Shown here piece by piece: positions 15,208-22,456 of a stretch of DNA of 45,822 nt (the first letter of the stretch is position 1; each line of letters begins with the position of its first letter). Under the pieces are notes generated by a model. That model made no database searches. It saw only the letters and a list, made by a program, of their open reading frames with translations, and was not told the DNA's origin. Where the stretch lies: IMG/VR virus record IMGVR_UViG_3300023176_002375, positions 1 through 45,822 of that record. The stretch is one strand, 5' to 3'. The position numbers and the translations under genes are program-made. The stretch comes from a virus.

Positions 15208-15578
15208 AAGAAGAACAAGCAACTTGGAATACAAAATATTATCCTGATATTATGGGAAGATGCCGTAAGATTTCTGAAATGAGTCTTAAACAATGTAATA
15301 CAGCAATTGGGACTTCTTTTGCTAGAATGAAAACAATTAAGACTCAACTTGATGGTTTATATCAACGGCGTTTTGTTCTCATGCAAGAGATGGGCGAAAC
15401 AGATTATATGCGTAAAAACACTAAGGAAAAAATTGTGCAAAATCTTGCCCTTAAAGAACAAGTGCAAACTAATGAAAGAATGCAACAGATTTTACTTACG
15501 GCTCTCAATTTTATTGAACAAGGCCAAAGTGTTGATTTAGTAAAAGCAATTCTTGAACAAGCGAGGGATGAATTATGA
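15204..15578 (+). CDS. Hypothetical coiled-coil protein, 124 aa
   Basis: It overlaps the ligase stop by four bases and has GTGGAGAG upstream. Nearly the whole product is helical, with heptad-like hydrophobic spacing from about residue 45 to 110, suggesting a coiled coil. No domain is recognised. It overlaps the histone-fold gene by four bases. Confidence 0.6.
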   Translation: MKEEQATWNTKYYPDIMGRCRKISEMSLKQCNTAIGTSFARMKTIKTQLDGLYQRRFVLMQEMGETDYMRKNTKEKIVQNLALKEQVQTNERMQQILLTALNFIEQGQSVDLVKAILEQARDEL

Positions 15579-16018
15579 TTCAGCAAGGAGAAATGACAAT
15601 TATTGATGCAGTAACATATAGGTGTTTAAAAGTTGATGAAGAAGGCTATGCTCATCTTAAGAATATTCTACATGAACAGGGAAGACCTAAATTAATTTTG
15701 CAGAAGTATTGTCCTTATATTGAGAATAACCAAATCATTATTCCCGAAAAACCAAAGTATGTAAAACCTAAACCTACTACTAAAATCAATGTAACTCAGT
15801 TAATAAAAGAAACTACTGATTTACAAATATCAAATGAAGCAAAGTATTTCATTACACAATGGGTGGAAACTGCGATTTCTAATCTTGTAAGCAACGCAGA
15901 AGAAAACGCTATTAACAGGGGCGACTCTCGCCTAACTGCGGCGCACTTCTATTGGCTTGAAACAAATACTGCACCTAATGGTTATTGGCCTTCAAACACA
16001 GAATATATTCAGGATTGA
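15575..16018 (+). CDS. Histone-fold protein
   Basis: The 147-residue product has an archaeal-type histone fold at about 72-130. Helix 1 is VTQLIKETT, loop 1 is DLQIS, and a long helix 2 is NEAKYFITQWVETAISNLVS with AEENAINRG. Loop 2 is DSRLTAAH, which carries the Arg-Thr pairing feature, and it is followed by helix 3. A Lys/Pro-rich linker (KPKYVKPKPTTK) precedes it, and an unrelated 60-residue N-terminal domain comes first. Histone-fold proteins wrap DNA or form heterodimers in transcription complexes. Here genome compaction or a transcription role is inferred. The start ATG 15575 follows GAGGGATGAATT. Confidence 0.62.
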   Translation: MIQQGEMTIIDAVTYRCLKVDEEGYAHLKNILHEQGRPKLILQKYCPYIENNQIIIPEKPKYVKPKPTTKINVTQLIKETTDLQISNEAKYFITQWVETAISNLVSNAEENAINRGDSRLTAAHFYWLETNTAPNGYWPSNTEYIQD

Positions 16019-16022
16019 TAGT

Positions 16023-16379
16023 ATGATTGCCGATACCCAAATCCAAAGTTGGATAGAGGAATTTGGGACAGTAACAAGTTTTACTTTTATTGTATATGGT
16101 GATATGAAAGATGAAGAATTAGCCACTATTATCAAAGGCTTAGTTTTTCACTTAAACTGTAAAGGTCTGCAACCTGAAACTGCCGTATTTTCAGAATACA
16201 TTGACGAAGAAAAAGCAGTTGCTTGGAATACTTTTCAAGGAACATCAATTTCTTTTGTCTTTGCAGGAGATGTATTAGACATTGAGAATGAGATTATTGA
16301 AGTTGTTCAAGATGGTTTAAAGTATCTTAGATATAAAAATGACTATATGGGTAATGATAGGAGTTGTTCTTATGTATAG
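16023..16379 (+). CDS. Hypothetical protein, 118 aa
   Basis: The likely start is ATG 16023, five bases after the histone-fold gene; the frame extends further upstream without a better start. The product is an acidic alpha/beta protein with no recognised motif and no membrane segment. Its 3' end overlaps the next gene by eight bases. Confidence 0.55.
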   Translation: MIADTQIQSWIEEFGTVTSFTFIVYGDMKDEELATIIKGLVFHLNCKGLQPETAVFSEYIDEEKAVAWNTFQGTSISFVFAGDVLDIENEIIEVVQDGLKYLRYKNDYMGNDRSCSYV

Positions 16380-16767
16380 TAAGGATATGCTTATTGGTAT
16401 CTTGTTATCTTCGGGTAAATTAGACTTTAATATTGAAAGAGTAAAAGATGCCCAAATGGGCTATCGTATTCGGGTGAAAATTATCCTTCGTGCTGAAGAA
16501 CCGTTTCTTAGAGCAGTAGAAAGAACACTACTTCAACATGAAATTACATCTTCTTACAAAGAAAAAGAGTCAAAGACAAGACCTAAGCCAGTCTTAAAAA
16601 TTGGCGGCATTAAAAATCTGTATAAATTGACACAATTAGTTCCAGTATTGCCCGACGCAAAGGATGAATGGGGAATATTTAGAGAATTAGTTAGTCTAAT
16701 ATCTGAAAATAAACATAGAACATCAAGTGGACTTGATAGAATATTTGAATTAAAAGGGGTAATTTAA
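16372..16767 (+). CDS. Possible LAGLIDADG-fold protein, 131 aa
   Basis: The start ATG 16372 has TAGGAG ahead of it. The order is a helix starting MYSKDMLIGILLSSG, a beta hairpin (YRIRVKIILRAEE), a helix (FLRAVERTLLQHEI), and strands including KPVLKIGGIKNLYKLTQLVP. This follows the helix-strand-strand-helix pattern of single LAGLIDADG units, as in short archaeal proteins of that fold. The acidic catalytic residue of the LAGLIDADG helix is not obvious, so it may be a DNA-binding relic rather than an endonuclease. The evidence is moderate at best. Confidence 0.45.
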   Translation: MYSKDMLIGILLSSGKLDFNIERVKDAQMGYRIRVKIILRAEEPFLRAVERTLLQHEITSSYKEKESKTRPKPVLKIGGIKNLYKLTQLVPVLPDAKDEWGIFRELVSLISENKHRTSSGLDRIFELKGVI

Positions 16768-17612
16768 TGGGATTGACAAATAAAAATAATGACAATAGAA
16801 CAATTTTACTAACGGGCAAAACTGGAACGGGAAAATCAACAAAGGCACTTACATTTGTAAATGACCCAATCGTTCTTTATGCAAACGATATTGATTTTGA
16901 CATAGGTTCATTTCCTGTGGAGAACGGTATTGTTATTGAAGATGTGCATTACAAGGCAGATAAGTCTGCAATTTTGCACATCATACGAAATTATCAAGGT
17001 CAAGTAGTATTGACTTCTATTAATCAAAAATCTGTTCCTAAAGAAATTAAGGATATGTGTAAAATTAAAAGAGCAGGTTCTCATAATTTTCTTGAGGAAG
17101 AAATAAAAACAATTGCACCAAATAGTGAAACTCCTTTCTCCTTAGAAAGAGACACCTATTCAATTGTAAATGGTTTTCTAAAAGAAAGAGATAGGGATTT
17201 AGTTGCCGAGGTATTGTTATTTAACAAACCATCAGATACGCAGATTTTATCATGGTTGTCTGAAAATATGCATCCTAACAGATTAATTTTTGTTGATGGA
17301 AGAGTTAAAAGAAGATGGAGTCAAAGATATTTTTATGAGATGCTCGCCTATTCTCATACAGGTGGTTTCGTTGGGCAGTTAAATATGCCGAAAAGAAAAG
17401 CCTACTCACAAATACCTAAACTAGCAAAAAGACTTGGTGTTAAGAACCAAAGGCTTCTTCCTGCTTTATTAAAAGATGAAGTATTTAAGGAACACGCAAA
17501 AAAGAAACTTAATAATGCTGAATGCCGCATACTTAAAATTGGTGAAAAAAGGCGTAGAAAGAAAACTACGCCAATTGAAATTCAGCAATCTTCATTGGAG
17601 GAATACATTTGA
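16767..17612 (+). CDS. P-loop ATPase with C-terminal PIP box, possible clamp-loader partner
   Basis: The 281-residue protein begins with a P-loop, LLTGKTGTGKST (about 14-25), and a possible Walker B in GIVIEDVH. Its extreme C-terminus is QSSLEEYI, matching the PCNA-interacting pattern QxxLxx followed by an aromatic and a hydrophobic residue. A Lys/Arg-rich stretch precedes the PIP box. Archaeal RFC large subunits end in a very similar way, and the RFC small subunit gene lies 250 bases downstream. The body is too short and divergent to call RFC-L from motifs. It starts at ATG 16767, overlapping the previous TAA. Confidence 0.6.
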   Translation: MGLTNKNNDNRTILLTGKTGTGKSTKALTFVNDPIVLYANDIDFDIGSFPVENGIVIEDVHYKADKSAILHIIRNYQGQVVLTSINQKSVPKEIKDMCKIKRAGSHNFLEEEIKTIAPNSETPFSLERDTYSIVNGFLKERDRDLVAEVLLFNKPSDTQILSWLSENMHPNRLIFVDGRVKRRWSQRYFYEMLAYSHTGGFVGQLNMPKRKAYSQIPKLAKRLGVKNQRLLPALLKDEVFKEHAKKKLNNAECRILKIGEKRRRKKTTPIEIQQSSLEEYI

Positions 17613-17854
17613 AAAACCAATATAAAAAATTAATTCATAGAGTATTAAAAGATAGAGAACCTTTAACATCAAGGCAGATTTTTGATGCTATTATTGACTT
17701 ACCTGCGATGGAAGAAGGCGGAAAGCCAAAAAGAAGGGCAACCATTCCAGAATACAATGTATTAGTTGGAATGTTATCTAATCCCAAATATGGATGCGTA
17801 AGAGCAAACGGTAAATATGTTTATCCTGCTCTTTGGAAATTAAAGGAGGAATAA
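17609..17854 (+). CDS. Small winged-helix-like protein, TTG start
   Basis: There is no ATG. TTG 17609 follows TTGGAGGAATACA, an excellent ribosome site, so TTG is the likely start. The 81-residue product has a pattern (LIHRVLKDREPLTSRQIFDAIIDL, then YNVLVGMLSNPKYG and a final strand pair) like winged-helix domains of the HARE-HTH type, which bind DNA. It lies between the PIP-box ATPase and RFC genes. Identification is by fold pattern only. Confidence 0.55.
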   Translation: MKNQYKKLIHRVLKDREPLTSRQIFDAIIDLPAMEEGGKPKRRATIPEYNVLVGMLSNPKYGCVRANGKYVYPALWKLKEE

Positions 17855-17856
17855 AA

Positions 17857-18765
17857 ATGCTATGGACAGAAAAATATAGACCAAAAAATTTGAATGAAGT
17901 AATTGGACAAGAACACTTTGTATCTGATGCAAGAGGTTGGGTTGAAGAAAATAATATGCCTAATATTCTATTATACGGAAATCCTGGAAATGGTAAAACA
18001 GGAGCAGGATTAGTGATTGGAAGAGAAATCTTAGGTGAATCATTTCAAGATAATTTCATTGAAGTAAATGCGTCAGATGATAGGCGATTAGAAAATGTGC
18101 GAACTACAATTAAAAATATCGCACAAAGCGGCACAATCGGTGATGCACCATTTAGAATCGTATTATTAGACGAAATGGATGGTATGACTACCGATGCCCA
18201 AAACGCACTAAAGCGTATCATGGAAAGATATGCAAGCAATATTCGTTTTATTATTACCTGTAATGATAGAAATAAGATTATCTTTGCATTACAAAGTCGG
18301 TGTGCAAATTATCATTTTAAACCGCTTTCTAATGAGGCTGTCCTTGAAGTATTAACTTCAATCCTCAAGGCTGAAGAAATAACCCGATTCTCCCAAGATG
18401 AATTGGACTCCTTTATATATGCGATGAATGGTGATATGCGGAGGGCGATTACGGAACTACAAGCGGCAAAGGCAAGCAATTCCACCCTCAAATCGCAAAT
18501 TGATGCAGGACTGAATGAATACAAAAAATTGTTAATGAAAATTGTTAATAAAGATAACTTCGCATTAAGCACAATACATGATTTCTTACACAACGGATTT
18601 ACTATCCGTGAAATCTGTATTGGCTTACATGATGCAGTAATTGATTCTGAATTAGAGAGTAATTTGAAATTCAAAATCCTTAGAACTATTGGAGAAAGCG
18701 AATGGCGTTCAACCACTATGACTCCAAAAGTGTTAGCCTCTTGGTTAATTAGCCAACTATCATAG
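17857..18765 (+). CDS. rfcS: Replication factor C small subunit (clamp loader)
   Basis: RFC opens and loads the PCNA ring at primer ends using ATP. The 302-residue product begins MLWTEKYRPKNL, the RFC box II. It has Walker A GNPGNGKT (41-48), Walker B LLDEMDGM (about 104-111; DEMD in place of DEAD), a sensor 1 region FIITCND, and the SRC arginine-finger motif near residue 147. The length is near the usual 320. The start ATG 17857 follows AAAGGAGGAATAAA. A recognisable large subunit is absent, but the adjacent PIP-box ATPase is a candidate partner. Confidence 0.95.
   Translation: MLWTEKYRPKNLNEVIGQEHFVSDARGWVEENNMPNILLYGNPGNGKTGAGLVIGREILGESFQDNFIEVNASDDRRLENVRTTIKNIAQSGTIGDAPFRIVLLDEMDGMTTDAQNALKRIMERYASNIRFIITCNDRNKIIFALQSRCANYHFKPLSNEAVLEVLTSILKAEEITRFSQDELDSFIYAMNGDMRRAITELQAAKASNSTLKSQIDAGLNEYKKLLMKIVNKDNFALSTIHDFLHNGFTIREICIGLHDAVIDSELESNLKFKILRTIGESEWRSTTMTPKVLASWLISQLS
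18405..18419 (+). promoter_or_regulatory. Possible internal promoter inside the RFC gene
   Basis: The string GGACTCCTTTATATA is identical to the BRE/TATA region upstream of the ubiquitin-like gene at 2023-2037. Here it lies inside the RFC coding sequence, about 390 bases before the putative ssDNA-binding protein gene. It may be an internal promoter for that gene, or a coincidence of coding sequence. Confidence 0.2.
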
Positions 18766-18805
18766 AATTGAACAAAAATAAAAACAAAAATGGAAGTGAA
18801 AAAAC

Positions 18806-20023
18806 ATGGAAGAAAACATGAAAGCAGAAATTGAAAAGAGCGCACAATACATTGGTATGAGCGTTGAAGAAGCGACGAACAAGTTTGAAGAGATTTGTTC
18901 CGAAAACAACATTGAAACCACTAACCCCATTTCAAGGGGTCTTTGGCGCAACTATGTTGCGAATGTGCGAAGAACGCAAGATAGCGGAGATTCATCCAAA
19001 GGTAATGATTCTTACTACAAAGCAGCATTTGGTTTCTTTGTTTCCCTTGATGCCCCTAGAGACATGATGGCTTGGAATCGCATGAAGGCAAAAGAAGAGT
19101 TTATGCGTGATGCTGATAATGCCCTTGAACAAGGTATTGTTGCTATTGCATCACAAAATGCACTTGGAAAGTGGGTTGTTTCCCGCTATCACAACGGAGA
19201 ATACGGTGAAAAAACTGTTTCAACGCTTCCTTCTGGTGCAGAAGAAGCAGAAGATGGTCGTTTCTTTATTCCTTTGGATAATACCGCAACCTACATGAAT
19301 GGTGGTAAAAACAACAATTACGGTAAGCCTCTTCCCGCAGAACAAATGCGAAGAAGCGGTGTTTTCTTCGGCTCTATCGGTCAAGGAGAAATGAAGCCTT
19401 ACTACTTCTCTTACAAAAATGATGCAGGGGTTCAATTTGCACCAAACACTTTTGAATGGGTGCATTTCCTTTGTATCGCTAACGACAACGGGACTGATAT
19501 TTATGGGGCTAAAGATTTGACTTTGAACAGTCTTTCTCTTAACTCAGAAATGAATCCCGAAAACGAACTTTACCGTGATATGTCGTCTTTTGACTTTGAG
19601 GATTGTTTGCGTGAGAACTTCTCTTCTCATCTTGTTCCTCTTGTTGATATGGACAAAGCGCACATTGAGCGTCAAGCCCTTCCTTCTAAAGAGCGTTATG
19701 TGATTACTGACGGAACTGTGTGTAATATGAACATGACTCCTACAAAGAACGGAAACAGAATCATTAACCTAACTGACTTAAATGCAGAAATGGACTATGA
19801 TTCTGAATCAACGGGTATTACTACCTGTTGGATTCCTGAACATTTGACTCTTGATTTCGGTATTGGTTCTTCCGTTATCGTTATTGGGCGAACTAGTCAA
19901 AGAACGACTGATGAAGGAGTTGAGCCAGTTACTATCAATGTTGCTGGTCTTTACTGCGTTATTCGTCATGGTTCGGCAGTTGAGGTTTCAGTTCCAGTTG
20001 AAGAGGATTTTGACTGGTTTTGA
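18806..20023 (+). CDS. Putative single-stranded DNA-binding protein (RPA-like)
   Basis: The 405-residue product starts at ATG 18806, with GGAAGTGA eight bases upstream. It ends PVEEDFDWF, an acidic tip with terminal aromatics like those by which SSB proteins recruit partners. A C-terminal segment (SSVIVIGRTSQRT, then TINVAGLYCVIRH) looks like an OB-fold. It sits between the clamp loader and a Sak4-like recombination ATPase and is followed by a terminator, consistent with a highly expressed replication protein. Family membership is not proven by any single motif. Confidence 0.45.
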   Translation: MEENMKAEIEKSAQYIGMSVEEATNKFEEICSENNIETTNPISRGLWRNYVANVRRTQDSGDSSKGNDSYYKAAFGFFVSLDAPRDMMAWNRMKAKEEFMRDADNALEQGIVAIASQNALGKWVVSRYHNGEYGEKTVSTLPSGAEEAEDGRFFIPLDNTATYMNGGKNNNYGKPLPAEQMRRSGVFFGSIGQGEMKPYYFSYKNDAGVQFAPNTFEWVHFLCIANDNGTDIYGAKDLTLNSLSLNSEMNPENELYRDMSSFDFEDCLRENFSSHLVPLVDMDKAHIERQALPSKERYVITDGTVCNMNMTPTKNGNRIINLTDLNAEMDYDSESTGITTCWIPEHLTLDFGIGSSVIVIGRTSQRTTDEGVEPVTINVAGLYCVIRHGSAVEVSVPVEEDFDWF

Positions 20024-20066
20024 TTAAAACCACCTTTTGTGTAGTCGTTGGCGTTAATGACGGCCA

Positions 20067-20092
20067 TAGAGGTGCGAAGCCTCTAGTTTTTT
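20067..20092 (+). terminator. Hairpin plus T-run after the putative SSB gene
   Basis: TAGAGG at 20067-20072 pairs with CCTCTA at 20080-20085 (loop about seven bases, with a closing T-G possible), followed by G and six Ts at 20087-20092. It lies 44 bases after the stop at 20023 and separates this gene from the next unit. Confidence 0.65.
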
Positions 20093-20107
20093 AAAAAAGG
20101 TGAAAAT

Positions 20108-20404
20108 ATGCAAAAGATTACAATTAATGATTATAAATCAGCATTTATCTCTAATGGCTTTGTAGTTAAGGCTGGAAGTTGGATTATAAATTTAAGAGAT
20201 GTTGAATTTATGACTTACAGATTAAACGACAAAGATGAAACTTCATATTTAGTGGCGTTTCATATTGGTGATAAAGAAACAAAAATCATGGTAAATGATA
20301 TTCAAGCGGTTAAGGAACTTTTCAAAAGTTGGACAAACGCTAAAGGAACTGAATTAGAATTTGAATACGAAGATATTAAAGGAGGAATAAGAGAATGGGA
20401 TTAA
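20108..20404 (+). CDS. Hypothetical protein, 98 aa
   Basis: It starts at ATG 20108 behind AAAAGGTGAAAAT, directly after a terminator, so it probably opens a new unit or is reached by readthrough. The product is acidic, beta-rich in the middle (residues 20-60) with helices at both ends. No motif is recognised. It overlaps the next gene by ten bases. Confidence 0.6.
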   Translation: MQKITINDYKSAFISNGFVVKAGSWIINLRDVEFMTYRLNDKDETSYLVAFHIGDKETKIMVNDIQAVKELFKSWTNAKGTELEFEYEDIKGGIREWD

Positions 20405-21216
20405 CCAGTAATAATAAAACAAACGCAGTTGATGAAGGAATGACTAACAATGCAAGAGTTGTTGCCTTCAAAGAAAAGTTGAAGAAACAAACAGAAGGAC
20501 GAATGGCTAGAAACAATCGTCTTATTTGTGGTATTTGGGGAGAGCCTAAGACTGTTAAAAGCGGTTTGGCTTTAGATTTTCCCGATAAACAGATTTATGT
20601 TCTTGACTGGGATGATGGTTGCGAACCTACTTGGAGACAAAACCATGAAATGACTGATAGAATTACTCTTTGGAATCCCGAAGTGCGAAACAAAAATGGA
20701 GAATTGGATATTCAAAAGTCCGAAGCAAACTCAGAAGATTTTGTTTTGTTTGTGAAGTCAAAGATTGAAGAAGGCGAAGATGTTCTGTTTGTATTTGATG
20801 GAATTGATAAGTGGCTTGATTGTTGCACTTTAAATGTAACTGGTTCTTCAAAGATTGGAAAGCCTCAAAAGATGAAGTTTGAGTGGGGAAAGCGAAACGC
20901 ACCATTCTATTCTCTTCTTATGATGTGCAAGAATCTTGATTGCGACCAAATTTACATTACTCATGCTAAAGCAGATTATGGAGCAACAGGAGAAGTTATT
21001 GGTTCTAAACCAAACTGGCATAATTGGGGTGATTATCTGTATCAAATTATTTCAACAAGAAGAACACGCAAAAAGAATGATGTTGTGTATAAGGCTGAAT
21101 TACTCAGCAGTAAAACCAACACCGAATTAGTGGGCAAAACTTGGGAAACTCTAACCGTTGGTGGTGGAAATGTTTCTTGGGAAGGAATGCCTGAATTGCG
21201 TGAGGGATTGATTTGA
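20395..21216 (+). CDS. Sak4-like RecA-fold recombination ATPase
   Basis: Sak4-type proteins are small RecA/RadA relatives used by phages in homologous recombination, often with SSB. The 273-residue product has a P-loop GIWGEPKTVKS (near residue 45), in which the usual Gly before Lys is replaced by Val. It then has IYVLDWDDGCEP and a Walker B LFVFDGIDK. The length and motif spacing fit Sak4. It is next to the putative ssDNA-binding protein and the clamp, consistent with recombination-dependent replication. The start is ATG 20395 after AAAGGAGGAATAAGAG. Confidence 0.65.
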   Translation: MGLTSNNKTNAVDEGMTNNARVVAFKEKLKKQTEGRMARNNRLICGIWGEPKTVKSGLALDFPDKQIYVLDWDDGCEPTWRQNHEMTDRITLWNPEVRNKNGELDIQKSEANSEDFVLFVKSKIEEGEDVLFVFDGIDKWLDCCTLNVTGSSKIGKPQKMKFEWGKRNAPFYSLLMMCKNLDCDQIYITHAKADYGATGEVIGSKPNWHNWGDYLYQIISTRRTRKKNDVVYKAELLSSKTNTELVGKTWETLTVGGGNVSWEGMPELREGLI

Positions 21217-21686
21217 ACGAACCAAAACAATGTTGTGGGGTAAATTCTTATAATAGCGGGGGCTCAAAGAAAGGAAATAGATGCAGAATGATAGTAAAGG
21301 ATTTTGATACAAGACTTAAATCTTGTCTTAATCCTTATCAAGACCTTTGTTTTATGCATTGTGATTGCGAATATTGCTCGCAAACATATAGTCCTCGCAC
21401 TAATCGTGGTAAAAGACATCCTTCAACGCTTAATGAAAGTTTTTATGGTCGGGTTCGGGATTTCAGAATTAAAAAGTCAGTCCCAGATTTTATTTTAGAA
21501 GAAACTAACATTGAAAAACTCAGAACTATTTGTTTAGTGATGTTTGACGAATACCCCCAGTATTGGTCAGATATTATTTCTATTTCTAAAAGAAAATTTT
21601 TTGTTAAAGAAAAAAATAACAGAATTATGTCAAAAATCAATGAATTACAATTAGAAATAAATAAATTAACGGAGGAATTAGAATGA
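21213..21686 (+). CDS. Cys/His-rich protein with coiled-coil tail, TTG start
   Basis: The frame has no early ATG. TTG 21213, with GAGG seven bases upstream and overlapping the previous stop, is the likely start. The N-terminal 60 residues hold eight cysteines and a histidine, including CFMHCDCEYC, which probably bind zinc. The C-terminal 30 residues form a leucine-rich charged helix (INELQLEINKLTEELE). The family is not recognised. It overlaps the sliding clamp gene by four bases. Confidence 0.58.
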   Translation: MNEPKQCCGVNSYNSGGSKKGNRCRMIVKDFDTRLKSCLNPYQDLCFMHCDCEYCSQTYSPRTNRGKRHPSTLNESFYGRVRDFRIKKSVPDFILEETNIEKLRTICLVMFDEYPQYWSDIISISKRKFFVKEKNNRIMSKINELQLEINKLTEELE

Positions 21687-22450
21687 AATTTACAATTGAT
21701 AGTGATATTCTAAAGAAAGCATTAGAAAGCGTTCAAGTGAGAGGCAAAGGAACAACAAATAGTGGGTTTGGCTCAACTAATTTCGGCACTTATGCTTATT
21801 TGGTAGCCGATACTGCTTCTATTGAAGTTTGGAATGGAAATGCTACTTTTTGTGTTAAAATTAGTATTGATGCCGAGGTTGAAAAACAAGGAAGGGTTTG
21901 TTTAAATAGTGAAACTGTTATTCCCTATCTAAAAAACTTTAGTGGTGAGAATATTATTTTTTCTGTGAATGATTTTATTCTTATCAGTTGCGGAACTAAG
22001 AAAGCCTCAATTCCTTTAGTAGTAAATCATCCAAATGCTGATGCTATTTCAAGAATGCAAAACATGATGAATCCTATTTCATATGAAATTCAGCCGCAGA
22101 CATTTTTTAATTTTGGTAAATCCAAGTTTGAAGGTGCATTTACTCTTACACAAAGACAATTACAGGATGCAATTAAAGCCTGTGAATTAGTCAAAAGTGG
22201 AGTGTATAAGTTTGATTTTAATAATGGGGTGTTGAATGTCTCAACACGCCAAAATGTTACAAACAAATACGAAGAAACAATAACTCCTGCTTTTCCTACG
22301 GGAGAACCTGCTACGGTGGAGTTTAGTTCTCCAATTTATGCTTTCTTTGAGAAAGACCAGATGTTGAATTTTTATCTAAAAGATGACTTTCCTCTTTTAG
22401 TAGTAGCGAATGATAGAATACTGTTAAAAGCACCACATATTTCAGGGTGA
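21683..22450 (+). CDS. pcn: DNA sliding clamp (PCNA-like)
   Basis: The clamp encircles DNA and tethers the polymerase and other PIP-box proteins. The 255-residue length fits the two-domain PCNA rather than the three-domain bacterial beta clamp. The C-terminus, MLNFYLKDDFPLLVVA and RILLKAPHIS, matches the PCNA pattern of a strand, D.PL, and a final LAP.I segment. The N-terminus MKFTIDSDILKKALE is also seen in clamp families. Two proteins here, the polymerase C-half and the 281-residue ATPase, end in PIP boxes that could dock on it. The start is ATG 21683 after ACGGAGGAATTAGA. Confidence 0.8.
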   Translation: MKFTIDSDILKKALESVQVRGKGTTNSGFGSTNFGTYAYLVADTASIEVWNGNATFCVKISIDAEVEKQGRVCLNSETVIPYLKNFSGENIIFSVNDFILISCGTKKASIPLVVNHPNADAISRMQNMMNPISYEIQPQTFFNFGKSKFEGAFTLTQRQLQDAIKACELVKSGVYKFDFNNGVLNVSTRQNVTNKYEETITPAFPTGEPATVEFSSPIYAFFEKDQMLNFYLKDDFPLLVVANDRILLKAPHISG

Positions 22451-22456
22451 ATAATA

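Noticed and set aside
14263-15347. Reverse-strand frames of 98 and 133 codons over the ligase gene
   Set aside because: The ligase motifs on the forward strand are unambiguous, and these frames have no start signals or recognisable content.
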